DNA of 64,000 bases from Leeuwenhoekiella polynyae (GTDB lineage Bacteria > Bacteroidota > Bacteroidia > Flavobacteriales > Flavobacteriaceae): the NCBI RefSeq assembly GCF_042683665.1, contig NZ_JBHUOO010000046.1; one strand, given 5' to 3'. This document shows positions 27,301 through 34,943 of this stretch, piece after piece. The notes beneath the pieces are model-generated. The model searched no databases and was not told the DNA's origin. It saw nothing but the letters and a program-made list of their open reading frames with translations. Every line of letters starts with the position of its first letter. The first letter of the stretch is position 1. Both the position numbers and the translations under genes were made by a program.

Positions 27301-27743
27301 CCAGTTTTTCTGAAGCGACCCTTGATGAGGTGTATTCTGAAAAAGTATTGAACAGTTCGTTGCATTATCAGGTAAAATCCTTTGCCAGTATTTATTTGGA
27401 AAATAAGAATGGCAAAATGGTAGTACATCAATTACCTAGAGCTGCACAGCTTTCAAGTGTGACTAGTATTCTTGTAGAAGACTTTAATGAAGACGGAAAT
27501 CTGGACGCTGTATTAGCCGGAAACTTATACCAGTCTGAGATTGAAACACCGCGTAATGACGCCTTTAGAGGAGTATTTCTCGAGGGAAATGGTGAAGGCG
27601 GGTTTACAGCTTTTAGTCCTGCCGAAACTGGTTTATTTATTCCGGGAGATGTGAAAAATCTAAGTCCGTTTCGCCTCGGATCTAAAAACTATATTTTGGC
27701 CGCGAAAAATTCAGATTACCTACAAGTATTACGCATTAATTAA
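24399..27743 (+). CDS. FG-GAP/VCBS repeat lipoprotein with ASPIC/UnbV domain (CRTAC1-like)
   Basis: 1114 aa lipoprotein (lipobox LSSC, Cys24), probably on the cell surface. At least fourteen propeller-type repeats with calcium-binding motifs of the DxNxDG kind are visible, for example AAGDINNDGLIDLYF, VTMADVNGDGLLDIYC, PLFADFDNDGLKDLFI in the first half and LTVGDVNNDGLEDYYV, VYAEDFDGDGKQDLLV, ILVEDFNEDGNLDAVL in the second. Between the two propeller halves, near residues 525-590, lies an ASPIC/UnbV-like segment ending VRVVWPSGKEE. The molecular function of such proteins in PULs is unknown. Following SusCD1, it occupies the place where surface glycan-binding proteins are usually encoded, so a binding role is a fair hypothesis. 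Confidence 0.88.
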   Translation: MIFRTQLFLMILVCGFCAHFLSSCTKSQKDQSAELNINFKIFESLNSDATGLDFNNVLTENDSLNYFTYNYIYMGGGVAAGDINNDGLIDLYFTGNQVQNKLYLNKGNLQFEDITIPAGMGGDDRWYTGVTMADVNGDGLLDIYCSVSGKFEPHTNQLFINKGDNTFTEKASEYGLADAGHSIQATFFDYDKDGDLDMYQANYPPTKFSSPTWVYKQYMRDPSDLQTDHLYENTGTGFVDVTDKAGLRSYNLSLSATIGDLNNDSWPDIYVSSDFNSPDLMYINNGDGSFKEVIKEATAQTAFYGMGVDIADFNNDGLLDFFQADMDAKINRRKKANMASMNADLFWSVVDAGFHYQYMHNCMQLNNGVFNTEGIPDFSNISRITGTSSTDWSWGPLFADFDNDGLKDLFITNGTRREINDNDYFNRIEEKGGIAQDSLLFWSQNIPEEKLDNFMFQNKGDYHFEKANKYWNISFKGFSNGGIYADLDNDGDLELVTNNIDDPASIFENRASERSNFLRVKFKGNSANTMGVGNRVYVTTGDTIQMQELTLTRGFQSSVAPVLYFGLNNAESIDEVRVVWPSGKEEILREIVVNQELIFEENNSAMSENTINPSQEETLFTQADSTAFPKFKHVENTYDDFKDQVLLPHKMSEFGPALTVGDVNNDGLEDYYVGGAKDEEAALFIQTTNGMNRIDLEAFQSDKGYEDVDALFFDADGDGFQDLYVVSGGYEFAKKPQLLNDRLYLNDQKGNFKAVADALPKLQSSGSKVYAEDFDGDGKQDLLVLGRQIPGKYPEPASSFVLKNTGTTGNPQFEIDDEMQPEAFTDLGMATAASVSDFNQDGRADIVIVGEWMPIRFFKNTKTGFLEVTNEMLSQDTTDTTGWWWSIASGDFDGDGDTDYILGNNGLNYKYKASEEESFDIYAGDFDNNENEDIVLGYYNDGKQYPLRGRQCSSQQIPGIKKKFKDYASFSEATLDEVYSEKVLNSSLHYQVKSFASIYLENKNGKMVVHQLPRAAQLSSVTSILVEDFNEDGNLDAVLAGNLYQSEIETPRNDAFRGVFLEGNGEGGFTAFSPAETGLFIPGDVKNLSPFRLGSKNYILAAKNSDYLQVLRIN

Positions 27744-27830
27744 AAAGTGCTACTTGAAAAAACTATTTGTGTGTGTGTTTGACACTAGTAAAATTTTGTT
27801 TATTTATACTTTATGTTTTAAGATTTTATT

Positions 27831-29324
27831 ATGAAATATTTCAGTTTGAAAAAGGCTTTTTCAGCATTGATTTTTGTTGTTGTTTTAAGCGCTTCTCAGT
27901 CTTATGCTCAGGAGTATGTTCCGGTTCTCACCCTTGAAGACCGTCTTGAAGAAATGAGTGACCACAATGTAGCTTACCAATGGTCTGAAATGGCAATAAT
28001 CGCCACCGCAAACGATACTGATCGTATCGCTCCAAGACCTACGGTTACTTCAAGATTTTTGGCGTTGATTTTTGTTGCTGTTTTTGACGCATGGTCTGTC
28101 TTTGACGATGCGGCAATACCGGTTTATCTAGAAGACTATGATAAATTTCCGAAAGAAGAGCAAACCTTAAGCAATAAGGAAAAGGCCATAAGCTATGCTG
28201 CTTATCACGCATTAAAAGAATATTATCCCTACGACAGCCTTCAATACAAGAAGTTTATGCTTCATTTGGGGTATGATCCTAATGACGACGCTACAGATCC
28301 TACTACACCTGCAGGAATAGGTAATCTGGCTGCAAAGACAACGATTAAAGCCCGTCATAATGACGGGGCTAATCAATATGGTGAAGTTGAAGGATTTCCG
28401 AAACCGTATTCAGATTATAGCAATTACCAGCCTGTAAATACGGTAGATCAGTTAAACGATTACGACCGCTGGCAACCAAAATATTTCACCCGGGAAACCG
28501 GCGAAAAATTTGCTCCTTCATGTTTGACACCTTATTGGCAGCTGGTTGAACCCATCGCCCTCAGAACTGCAGATCAGTTTAGACCGGGACCACCACCTAA
28601 AGTCGGTTCAGAACAACTTCAAAAGGAAGTGGAAGAGGTGGTTGAATTGCAAGCTAACCTTACAGATGAAGAACGGGCGCTTGTAGAATTTATGCGTGAT
28701 GGTCCACAGTCTGTACAGCAGGCAGGCCACTGGTTGAAGTTTGCGCAAAAGGTTTCTCAACGAGACAATCACAATCTGGATGAAGATGTAAAAATGTTTT
28801 TTGCCAATCAGGTAACGGCAATGGATGCGTTTATTGCTTCCTGGGATTCTAAAATGTTTTACGATTCGGCAAGACCTTTTGCTTTAGTGCATCATTATTT
28901 TAAAGACAAAGAGATTAAAGGCTGGAAAGGCCCGGGTCTTGGTACCGGAATCATCAAAGGTGAAGACTGGCGTCCCTATTCACCAGCGGCTTTTCTCTGC
29001 CCTCCGTTTCCCAGTTATACCTCGGGTCACAGCACGATAAGCGGTGCCTGCGCTGAACTTTTAAAGTTATGGACCGGTAGTGATTATCTCGACGTAAAGG
29101 TAGAATTAGTTCCCGGTGCTCTAACGGAGCCTCAGGCATTGGGAGAACCCATCGTACTTGATTTTCCCACTTTTACTCAGGCTGCAGAAATGGCCGGAAT
29201 CTCACGGGTTATGGGTGGCTATCATATTCAGGCAGATAATATTGCAGGTTTAGAACTGGGGCGTGCAGTTGCGCATCAGGTTTGGGACTTTTACAATTAT
29301 CATACAGGACAATCAAATCAATAA
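27831..29324 (+). CDS. Vanadium-dependent haloperoxidase-like / PAP2 superfamily protein
   Basis: 497 aa with a signal peptide (cleavage near SYAQ). The vanadate/phosphate pocket of the superfamily is complete: Lys341 and Arg348 (KMFYDSARP), Ser398-Gly399-His400 (PSYTSGHSTISG), and Arg459 with His465 (SRVMGGYH). The Lys-Arg and Arg-His spacings of seven and six are the same as in characterised fungal chloroperoxidase. The same pocket occurs in acid phosphatases, so haloperoxidase activity is not proven. The gene stands between the FG-GAP lipoprotein and a GH10 gene inside a xylan locus. Oxidation or halogenation of phenolics, or a phosphatase role, are both open. Confidence 0.85.
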   Translation: MKYFSLKKAFSALIFVVVLSASQSYAQEYVPVLTLEDRLEEMSDHNVAYQWSEMAIIATANDTDRIAPRPTVTSRFLALIFVAVFDAWSVFDDAAIPVYLEDYDKFPKEEQTLSNKEKAISYAAYHALKEYYPYDSLQYKKFMLHLGYDPNDDATDPTTPAGIGNLAAKTTIKARHNDGANQYGEVEGFPKPYSDYSNYQPVNTVDQLNDYDRWQPKYFTRETGEKFAPSCLTPYWQLVEPIALRTADQFRPGPPPKVGSEQLQKEVEEVVELQANLTDEERALVEFMRDGPQSVQQAGHWLKFAQKVSQRDNHNLDEDVKMFFANQVTAMDAFIASWDSKMFYDSARPFALVHHYFKDKEIKGWKGPGLGTGIIKGEDWRPYSPAAFLCPPFPSYTSGHSTISGACAELLKLWTGSDYLDVKVELVPGALTEPQALGEPIVLDFPTFTQAAEMAGISRVMGGYHIQADNIAGLELGRAVAHQVWDFYNYHTGQSNQ

Positions 29325-29338
29325 ATACCAAAAGAAAC

Positions 29339-30418
29339 ATGCAAAACACAGCACCTGTTTACTCCGCATTCATGATTTTATGTTTAACCCTTTTTACGGG
29401 ATGTGTCTCAGAACTAACAGAGGAAAAAGGACTTAAAGATTATAGTTCATTTTCCGTTGGTGGAGCTGTCGAAATCAGACAGGTGCTGCAGGATAGCATG
29501 CTAGAATCCATTATACAGGAAAATTTCAACAGTATTACTGCCACATCAGATATGAAAATGTATGCTATTGCGCCTCAGGATAGCGTTTACAACTGGGATA
29601 GAGCCGATAGTCTGGTTGATTTTAGTCAAAAGAACGACTTGCGCCTTTTTGGTCATACCCTGGTGTGGCATTCGGGTACGCCCAGATGGGTTTTCCAAAA
29701 AGGAGTTGAAGACAGCCTCTGGTTGGGTGATTTTCTTAAAAGCTATATTCAGGATTATGTAGGCCGTTATAAAGGTAAAGTCGCAGCCTGGGACGTAGTT
29801 AATGAAGGTTTTGACACGCAGGGCGGTGAATTCCGAAAAACACTTTGGTATAATACCTTAGGTAAAGAATATATAGCAAAAGCTTTTAGATATGCGCACG
29901 AGGCAGACCCTGAGGCTGAGTTGTTTTACAACGATTTTAATCTGGAACGGGATACTGCAAAACTCAATGGCGTACTCAAAATGGTTGAAGAACTCAAAGC
30001 AGACCATGTACCCATTACCGGTCTCGGCGTCCAAATGCATTTGCGTATGGACATTCCTGATAGTCTCATACGCGAGAGTGTGCGCAAAATGGCGGCTACA
30101 GGTCTGAAAATTCATTTTTCTGAACTGGACATTATTTTCAATAGACACGATGATACCCGTGGAGGAGGAGAGCAACTCTACAGCAGAGTCACTCCGGAAA
30201 TGTTGGAGGAACAGGCAAAAAAGTACGAGACTGTAGCAACGATTTATAGAGAAGAAGTGCCTGCTGACCAACAATTTGGTATTACCTTTTGGGATTTTAC
30301 AGATCGCGATACGTGGATCAATCCATTTTTTGAATTAAAGGACTGGCCTACAATTTATAATAGTGAGCTAGAGCCAAAACCGGCGTATTATGGATTTAGA
30401 AAAGGTTTGACAGATTAA
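29339..30418 (+). CDS. Divergent GH10 lipoprotein
   Basis: 359 aa from the ATG at 29339. A longer frame from TTG at 29282 would overlap the preceding gene and place 19 residues before the signal, so it is rejected. Lipobox LFTGC gives Cys22. The catalytic pair is present: acid/base Glu156 in WDVVNEGF and nucleophile Glu262 in HFSELDI. However, the motif that binds xylose at the -2 region reads TATSDMKM, where the first GH10 here has VAENCMKS, so the conserved Glu-Asn is Thr-Ser. WHSQTP reads WHSGTP. Altered specificity or a different minus-subsite substrate is likely. It ends 2 bases from the convergent regulator gene. Confidence 0.9.
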   Translation: MQNTAPVYSAFMILCLTLFTGCVSELTEEKGLKDYSSFSVGGAVEIRQVLQDSMLESIIQENFNSITATSDMKMYAIAPQDSVYNWDRADSLVDFSQKNDLRLFGHTLVWHSGTPRWVFQKGVEDSLWLGDFLKSYIQDYVGRYKGKVAAWDVVNEGFDTQGGEFRKTLWYNTLGKEYIAKAFRYAHEADPEAELFYNDFNLERDTAKLNGVLKMVEELKADHVPITGLGVQMHLRMDIPDSLIRESVRKMAATGLKIHFSELDIIFNRHDDTRGGGEQLYSRVTPEMLEEQAKKYETVATIYREEVPADQQFGITFWDFTDRDTWINPFFELKDWPTIYNSELEPKPAYYGFRKGLTD

Positions 30419-30420
30419 AA

Positions 30421-33400
30421 CTATTTTATATCAGTAGGCAATTTTCCAAATTCAGATTTGAAGCATCTCGTGAAATAGGACGGAGTCGAGAAGCCTACTT
30501 TGTAGCCAATCTCGCTAACCGATTCTTCGCCGTTCTCCAGTAATTCTTTTGCTTTTTCCAAACGAATTTTACGAATGAATTCATTTGCAGTCTGACCGGT
30601 TAATGCTTTGATTTTACGATACAACTGACTTCGGCTTAAATACAGTTCATTCGCGAGATTCTCTACATTAAGCTTAGGATCATCAATGTTTTTGTAGATG
30701 TAATTGATCACTTTGGCTATAAATTTTTTATCTATAGATGTACTGTTTGCCTTTAAATCGGCAGTACTCAATTCACTAAAATATTTTGTAAACAGTTTTT
30801 GTCTGTTTTCAATAAGTTGTTTGAGTTGAGAGCGTACAATTTTAATATTAAAAGGCTTGTTGATATATGCATCAGCACCCGCATCAAGTCCGGCAAGCCA
30901 ATCGTCTGTTTGTGCTTTTGCGGTAAGCATAAGCACAGGAATGTGACTGGTTTTAATATCTCTTTTAAGCCTTCTGCAAAATTCAACACCATCCATTTGA
31001 GGCATCAGAACATCGGTAAGAATAACATCTGGAATAATTTTTAGTGCCTGTTCAAGACCTTCTTCTCCATTGATGGCCTCAACAACTTTATAGTAATCTT
31101 TCAATTGCTCTTTTAAATACGTGCGTAGTTCAAAGTTATCTTCAATGATCAGGAGGGTATTAGGCTTTTCAGGCTCATTTTCAGGAGGATTTTTTGTTAC
31201 GCTATCCTGTGGTAATTCGATCATAGAATCTTCTGTTTCCTGTTCAGGAATAAGTTCAGATGTACTTAATAGTTCAGAACTATCAAAATGTTCTTTGCCA
31301 AGTGCCAGATAGATTTTAAAGGTTGTGCCTTGATTTACTTTACTGCTCACCTCAATCTTACCTTTATTCATGATTAAAAAACTGCGTACTACTTCAAGAC
31401 CTATACCAGTACCACCATAATACTGTTTATTCATTCCTTCAACCTGATAAAAAGGATCAAAAACTTTCTCAATTTCTTTTTTGGGAATTCCAAAACCAGT
31501 GTCTTCAACCTGAATCTCAAGAGCTTCAACCGGACTTTCAAAAGAAATTTCAGGTAATATTATAGGCTCTTCGGTGCGTTTGAGAGAGACAGAGACCAAG
31601 CCATTATCTGGAGTCGCTTTAAATGCATTTGAAAGTAAATTAAATATTATTTTTTCTAACATGCCGGGGTCAGCATAAACGCTCAGATCGTCTTCTTCAG
31701 AAGTTACCTCGAGGGCAATATTACGTTGATAGGCTTCTTCTTTAAAATGAGCAACAATGTTTTCGCAGAAGGGAGTAATGGTAATTTTTTCAACCTTTAT
31801 GACGGTTTTTTTAAACTGAAGTTTTCTAAAATCCATCAGCTCGTTAATCAAACGAATTAAGCGTTCTGTATTGCGAAAGATACTTCTGTGCTTTGCAGCT
31901 ATTTCCTTCGGGAATGTATAGGTTTTAGTAGTGATTATATCTTCAATAGGATTTTTAATAAGCGTTAAAGGAGTGCGAAACTCATGAGAGATATTCGTAA
32001 AAAACTGAAGCTTTCTGTTATTTAATTCTTCTTCCTGCTGGCGTTTGTCACGTTCATATTGAATCAGGCGTTTTTCGGCGATTCTATTTTGAGTAAATGT
32101 ATAGGCGAAATAGGCCAAAATAATAATGATTACAATATAAAGTGTTATTGCCCAAGTCTGTTTATACCAGGGGTGAAGTATTGTAATCGCTAAGGCGATA
32201 GGGTCTTGAGTCCAAAAGCCATCATTATTTGCTGCTTTAACTTTAAAGGTGTAATTACCAGCAGGGATATTTGTATATGTTGCACTTTTAGTATTGCCTA
32301 CATAATTCCAAGAGTTATCAAAGCCTTCAAGAATATAGGCATAGCTATTATCTGAGGGTCTTGTAAAATCTATAGAAGCATAATCAATGGTAAAGACAGA
32401 TTGATCAGGTTTAAGAGTAAGTTTATCTGTAGAAAATAAGACCTCATTTAAAGGAGAGTCTTCGGTTTTTGGACCTACTTTTTCGTTAAAAAGGCGTAAC
32501 TCAGAAAAATAGAGGGAAGGTTGCTGAAGATTTATGTTTAAAACAGTAGGGTTAAAAAAATTAATCCCATTATAGCTTCCAAAATACAGCATATCCTTGC
32601 TGCTTTTTAATACCGAATTGTTGTGAAAATCATTAGCAAGAAGTCCATCATTTGCGGTGTAATTTATGACTTCATTATTTTCCGGGTTAAATTTGGAAAT
32701 ACCGTTATTTCCGGCTAACCAGATCATGCCTTGTGAATCACTTATTATCGATGCGATTGTTTGTTTTTCTATTTGATCCTGAAACCATTTATAAGAGTTT
32801 GACTTGACGTCATACTTAAATAACCCTCCGCCATCTGTCCCGATCCATACATTTTCCTGAGCATCCATGTATAGCGATAAAATGTAATACTGTAAATCAT
32901 TGCTCTGCTTGGCAGCATACATTTCTTTATTTTTTGATTCTACTTTGTAACCGTTTGCCTCTTTTTTTACAGTAAATAACCCTTTTGTGGTACCTACCCA
33001 GAGCAGGTCATTCTTATCTATTAATATTTTCCGCACATCACAATTAGCAATACCGGCATTGCTAAACACTTCACTGTTAAGCCTAGTAAATTTAGAAGTC
33101 TTTGGGTCAAATGTTTGCAGCCCGGCATTAAAGGTGCCTATGTAGATCGTTCCCTGAGAGTCTTCGGCAAAACAGATAGTACTTCTGGAAGCCAAACCAT
33201 CTTCATTTGTGTAATTTTTAAATCTGGAGCTTCCTTTTTTAAGGAAAAAGATCCCTGCATTCCAAGAGCCCGCCCATAAATTTTTCTTACTGTCAAAAAA
33301 CAGGGTTTGTATATCACCGGTGGACAAACCTTTGGCAATGGGATTATTAGGATCAATTAAATGGGTAAAGTGTTGCGCTTTCTTGTTTAAAACATCAATC

Positions 33401-34554
33401 CCGCCACCATCCATACTAATCCATAATCTGGAATCCTCATCTTCGAGAATTCCGGTAACTGAGCCATCTTGTAAAGACTCCTTTTTATAAGGAATGCTTT
33501 CAATATCTTTAAATCGATCAAAATCAGGGTCATAAAAACTGATGCCATCACTGTAATAACCTATCCAAACACGTTGATCTTTATCTACAAAAAGGCTCCA
33601 GATCGAGTTAGATTGTATGAGATTATCTCCAAATTTGCTTTGCGTATAATTGTCTATTAATTCGCCTTCCTGGTTGAGAATAAAAAGTCCGTCATTTTCA
33701 GTACCTACTAGAATTTTACCCCGATCAATTTCAACTATAGAAAGAATACGTTTGTTTGTGATGGGCAACTCCCGGTAATTGTAAACTTTTTCATTTAAAT
33801 CAAGCCGAAATAAGCCGTGGCTATAGGTACCTATCCAAAGATTACCATCAGAGTCTTTGCATAATTTGCTAATGTGATAGGGTATACGGGATTTTTTTTT
33901 GTTTAAAATGAATTCACTGCGATCAATTTGCCCAGTCTGGTCATTGTACTCAAAAAGCCCGAGAGAAGTTCCCAGATAGATATTAGACTGGGCGATCTCA
34001 ATACTATTAATACGCAGCCAGTCATTATTAATAGGAGTTCTAAAAGGTATCGATGTAATCTTTCCTGTAGGGATATCTACCTCATAAACTCCATTATTGT
34101 GAGAGCCTACGATGAGTGTATTTTCTTCGAGACTCTCAATACAATGAATGGCAAATGGCTTTTCTGTATCTGAAGTTTTAAGGCTTATGTTTTCAAAATC
34201 ATCGGTTTCGGGCCGGTATCGGTTTAAGCCTTTTTCAGTACCCAACCAGATGTTTCCAGTTGAATCTGTATAAATTGCATGAACCAATGAGCTACTTAAT
34301 GATTGCTCATCTTTCCAGCTCTCTTTATATGCAGTAAAAGTGCTTCCGTCAAACTTATACAAACCAGCACCATAAGTAGAAAACCAGAGAAAGCCGTTGG
34401 TGTCCTGAGCAAATGCAGTCACTGCACGCTGAACCGGTAGGTTTTTCACCTCGGTAAATTTAAGTTTCTCCTCTAAGTCCTGAGCTGACAGGACTGTAAA
34501 AGTTGCTGTTAAAAGCAAGAAGAATATAATAATGAATCGATTAAATATCATCAT
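30421..34554 (-). CDS. Hybrid two-component system regulator (HTCS)
   Basis: 1377 aa sensor and regulator in one chain. A signal/anchor (residues 5-22) is followed by a periplasmic sensor of two seven-bladed propellers with repeats such as FLWFSTYGAGLYKFDG, NIWLGTEKGLNRY and NVWIGTDGGGLFKY (to about 700), a Y_Y_Y domain (about 715-780), one membrane helix (near 800), a HisKA domain with the phosphorylated His in ISHEFRTPLTL (about 856), an ATPase domain with DTGFGIP and GGTGIGL, a receiver with VILTDVLMPQMDG (from about 1130) and an AraC-type DNA-binding domain (SRSQLYRKIKALTGQ, VGFSTPSYFTRCFKSEFG). Such proteins bind an oligosaccharide in the periplasm and activate PUL genes directly. It diverges from the 23-kb operon at 34944, its most likely target. 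Confidence 0.96.
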   Translation of the reverse strand: MMIFNRFIIIFFLLLTATFTVLSAQDLEEKLKFTEVKNLPVQRAVTAFAQDTNGFLWFSTYGAGLYKFDGSTFTAYKESWKDEQSLSSSLVHAIYTDSTGNIWLGTEKGLNRYRPETDDFENISLKTSDTEKPFAIHCIESLEENTLIVGSHNNGVYEVDIPTGKITSIPFRTPINNDWLRINSIEIAQSNIYLGTSLGLFEYNDQTGQIDRSEFILNKKKSRIPYHISKLCKDSDGNLWIGTYSHGLFRLDLNEKVYNYRELPITNKRILSIVEIDRGKILVGTENDGLFILNQEGELIDNYTQSKFGDNLIQSNSIWSLFVDKDQRVWIGYYSDGISFYDPDFDRFKDIESIPYKKESLQDGSVTGILEDEDSRLWISMDGGGIDVLNKKAQHFTHLIDPNNPIAKGLSTGDIQTLFFDSKKNLWAGSWNAGIFFLKKGSSRFKNYTNEDGLASRSTICFAEDSQGTIYIGTFNAGLQTFDPKTSKFTRLNSEVFSNAGIANCDVRKILIDKNDLLWVGTTKGLFTVKKEANGYKVESKNKEMYAAKQSNDLQYYILSLYMDAQENVWIGTDGGGLFKYDVKSNSYKWFQDQIEKQTIASIISDSQGMIWLAGNNGISKFNPENNEVINYTANDGLLANDFHNNSVLKSSKDMLYFGSYNGINFFNPTVLNINLQQPSLYFSELRLFNEKVGPKTEDSPLNEVLFSTDKLTLKPDQSVFTIDYASIDFTRPSDNSYAYILEGFDNSWNYVGNTKSATYTNIPAGNYTFKVKAANNDGFWTQDPIALAITILHPWYKQTWAITLYIVIIIILAYFAYTFTQNRIAEKRLIQYERDKRQQEEELNNRKLQFFTNISHEFRTPLTLIKNPIEDIITTKTYTFPKEIAAKHRSIFRNTERLIRLINELMDFRKLQFKKTVIKVEKITITPFCENIVAHFKEEAYQRNIALEVTSEEDDLSVYADPGMLEKIIFNLLSNAFKATPDNGLVSVSLKRTEEPIILPEISFESPVEALEIQVEDTGFGIPKKEIEKVFDPFYQVEGMNKQYYGGTGIGLEVVRSFLIMNKGKIEVSSKVNQGTTFKIYLALGKEHFDSSELLSTSELIPEQETEDSMIELPQDSVTKNPPENEPEKPNTLLIIEDNFELRTYLKEQLKDYYKVVEAINGEEGLEQALKIIPDVILTDVLMPQMDGVEFCRRLKRDIKTSHIPVLMLTAKAQTDDWLAGLDAGADAYINKPFNIKIVRSQLKQLIENRQKLFTKYFSELSTADLKANSTSIDKKFIAKVINYIYKNIDDPKLNVENLANELYLSRSQLYRKIKALTGQTANEFIRKIRLEKAKELLENGEESVSEIGYKVGFSTPSYFTRCFKSEFGKLPTDIK

Positions 34555-34943
34555 AATTAGGGTAAGCTTATGTAGATTAAAATAAATTTAATTTTCAGTT
34601 TTGAAATGACTTTTTAATGGTATAAGTTGGATCGACTGACTTAAAGTAATCAGACTTAAATCTTTCTAATCAAATGTAGTCCCTATTCATAGTATTTTAA
34701 GAAAGCTACAAGTGCCTAATTATTTTCACTAAAACTTGTTTTCTATCCAACTATTTTTAAATAATGAAGGTATTCATTGCTTATGTATAAATATTTGATA
34801 AAAATTTTTAGAAATAAAATTTAAAAAACAAGTTCATAAATGTAATCGCAACACTTTTCGTAATTTACACATTTTAGACTTATAGTCTTTTAAACCATTT
34901 GATAAATTTATAGTCTAAGTTTCACAAACCAAGTTTAAAATTT
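34555..34943. other. Divergent intergenic region, HTCS / GH97 operon
   Basis: 389 bases, very AT-rich and without a gene. The part nearest GH97 holds a repeated element (34875-34918) that may bind the HTCS. No clear TAnnTTTG promoter was found for either side; TAAGTTTC at 34916 is the closest match for the plus strand. Confidence 0.55.
34875..34918. promoter_or_regulatory. Direct/inverted repeat, candidate HTCS binding site
   Basis: TTATAGTCT occurs at 34880 and again at 34908, 28 bases apart. The first copy is preceded by TTAGACT and the second runs into AGTCTAA, so an inverted arrangement also exists. Spaced direct repeats before the first operon gene are what AraC-type HTCS outputs bind. 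The link is inference. Confidence 0.45.

Noticed and set aside
24600..27600. Repeated Asp/Asn-rich segments as a DNA tandem repeat
   Set aside because: The repetition is at protein level (FG-GAP calcium motifs); the nucleotide sequence is not a periodic repeat.
29282..29338. Upstream TTG start for the second GH10, overlapping the haloperoxidase-like gene
   Set aside because: It would put 19 residues before a clean lipoprotein signal; the ATG at 29339 is the better start.
34842..34856. TGTAATCGCAACACT as another LacI-type operator
   Set aside because: The core is shifted and has no dyad symmetry; it does not align with the other sites.
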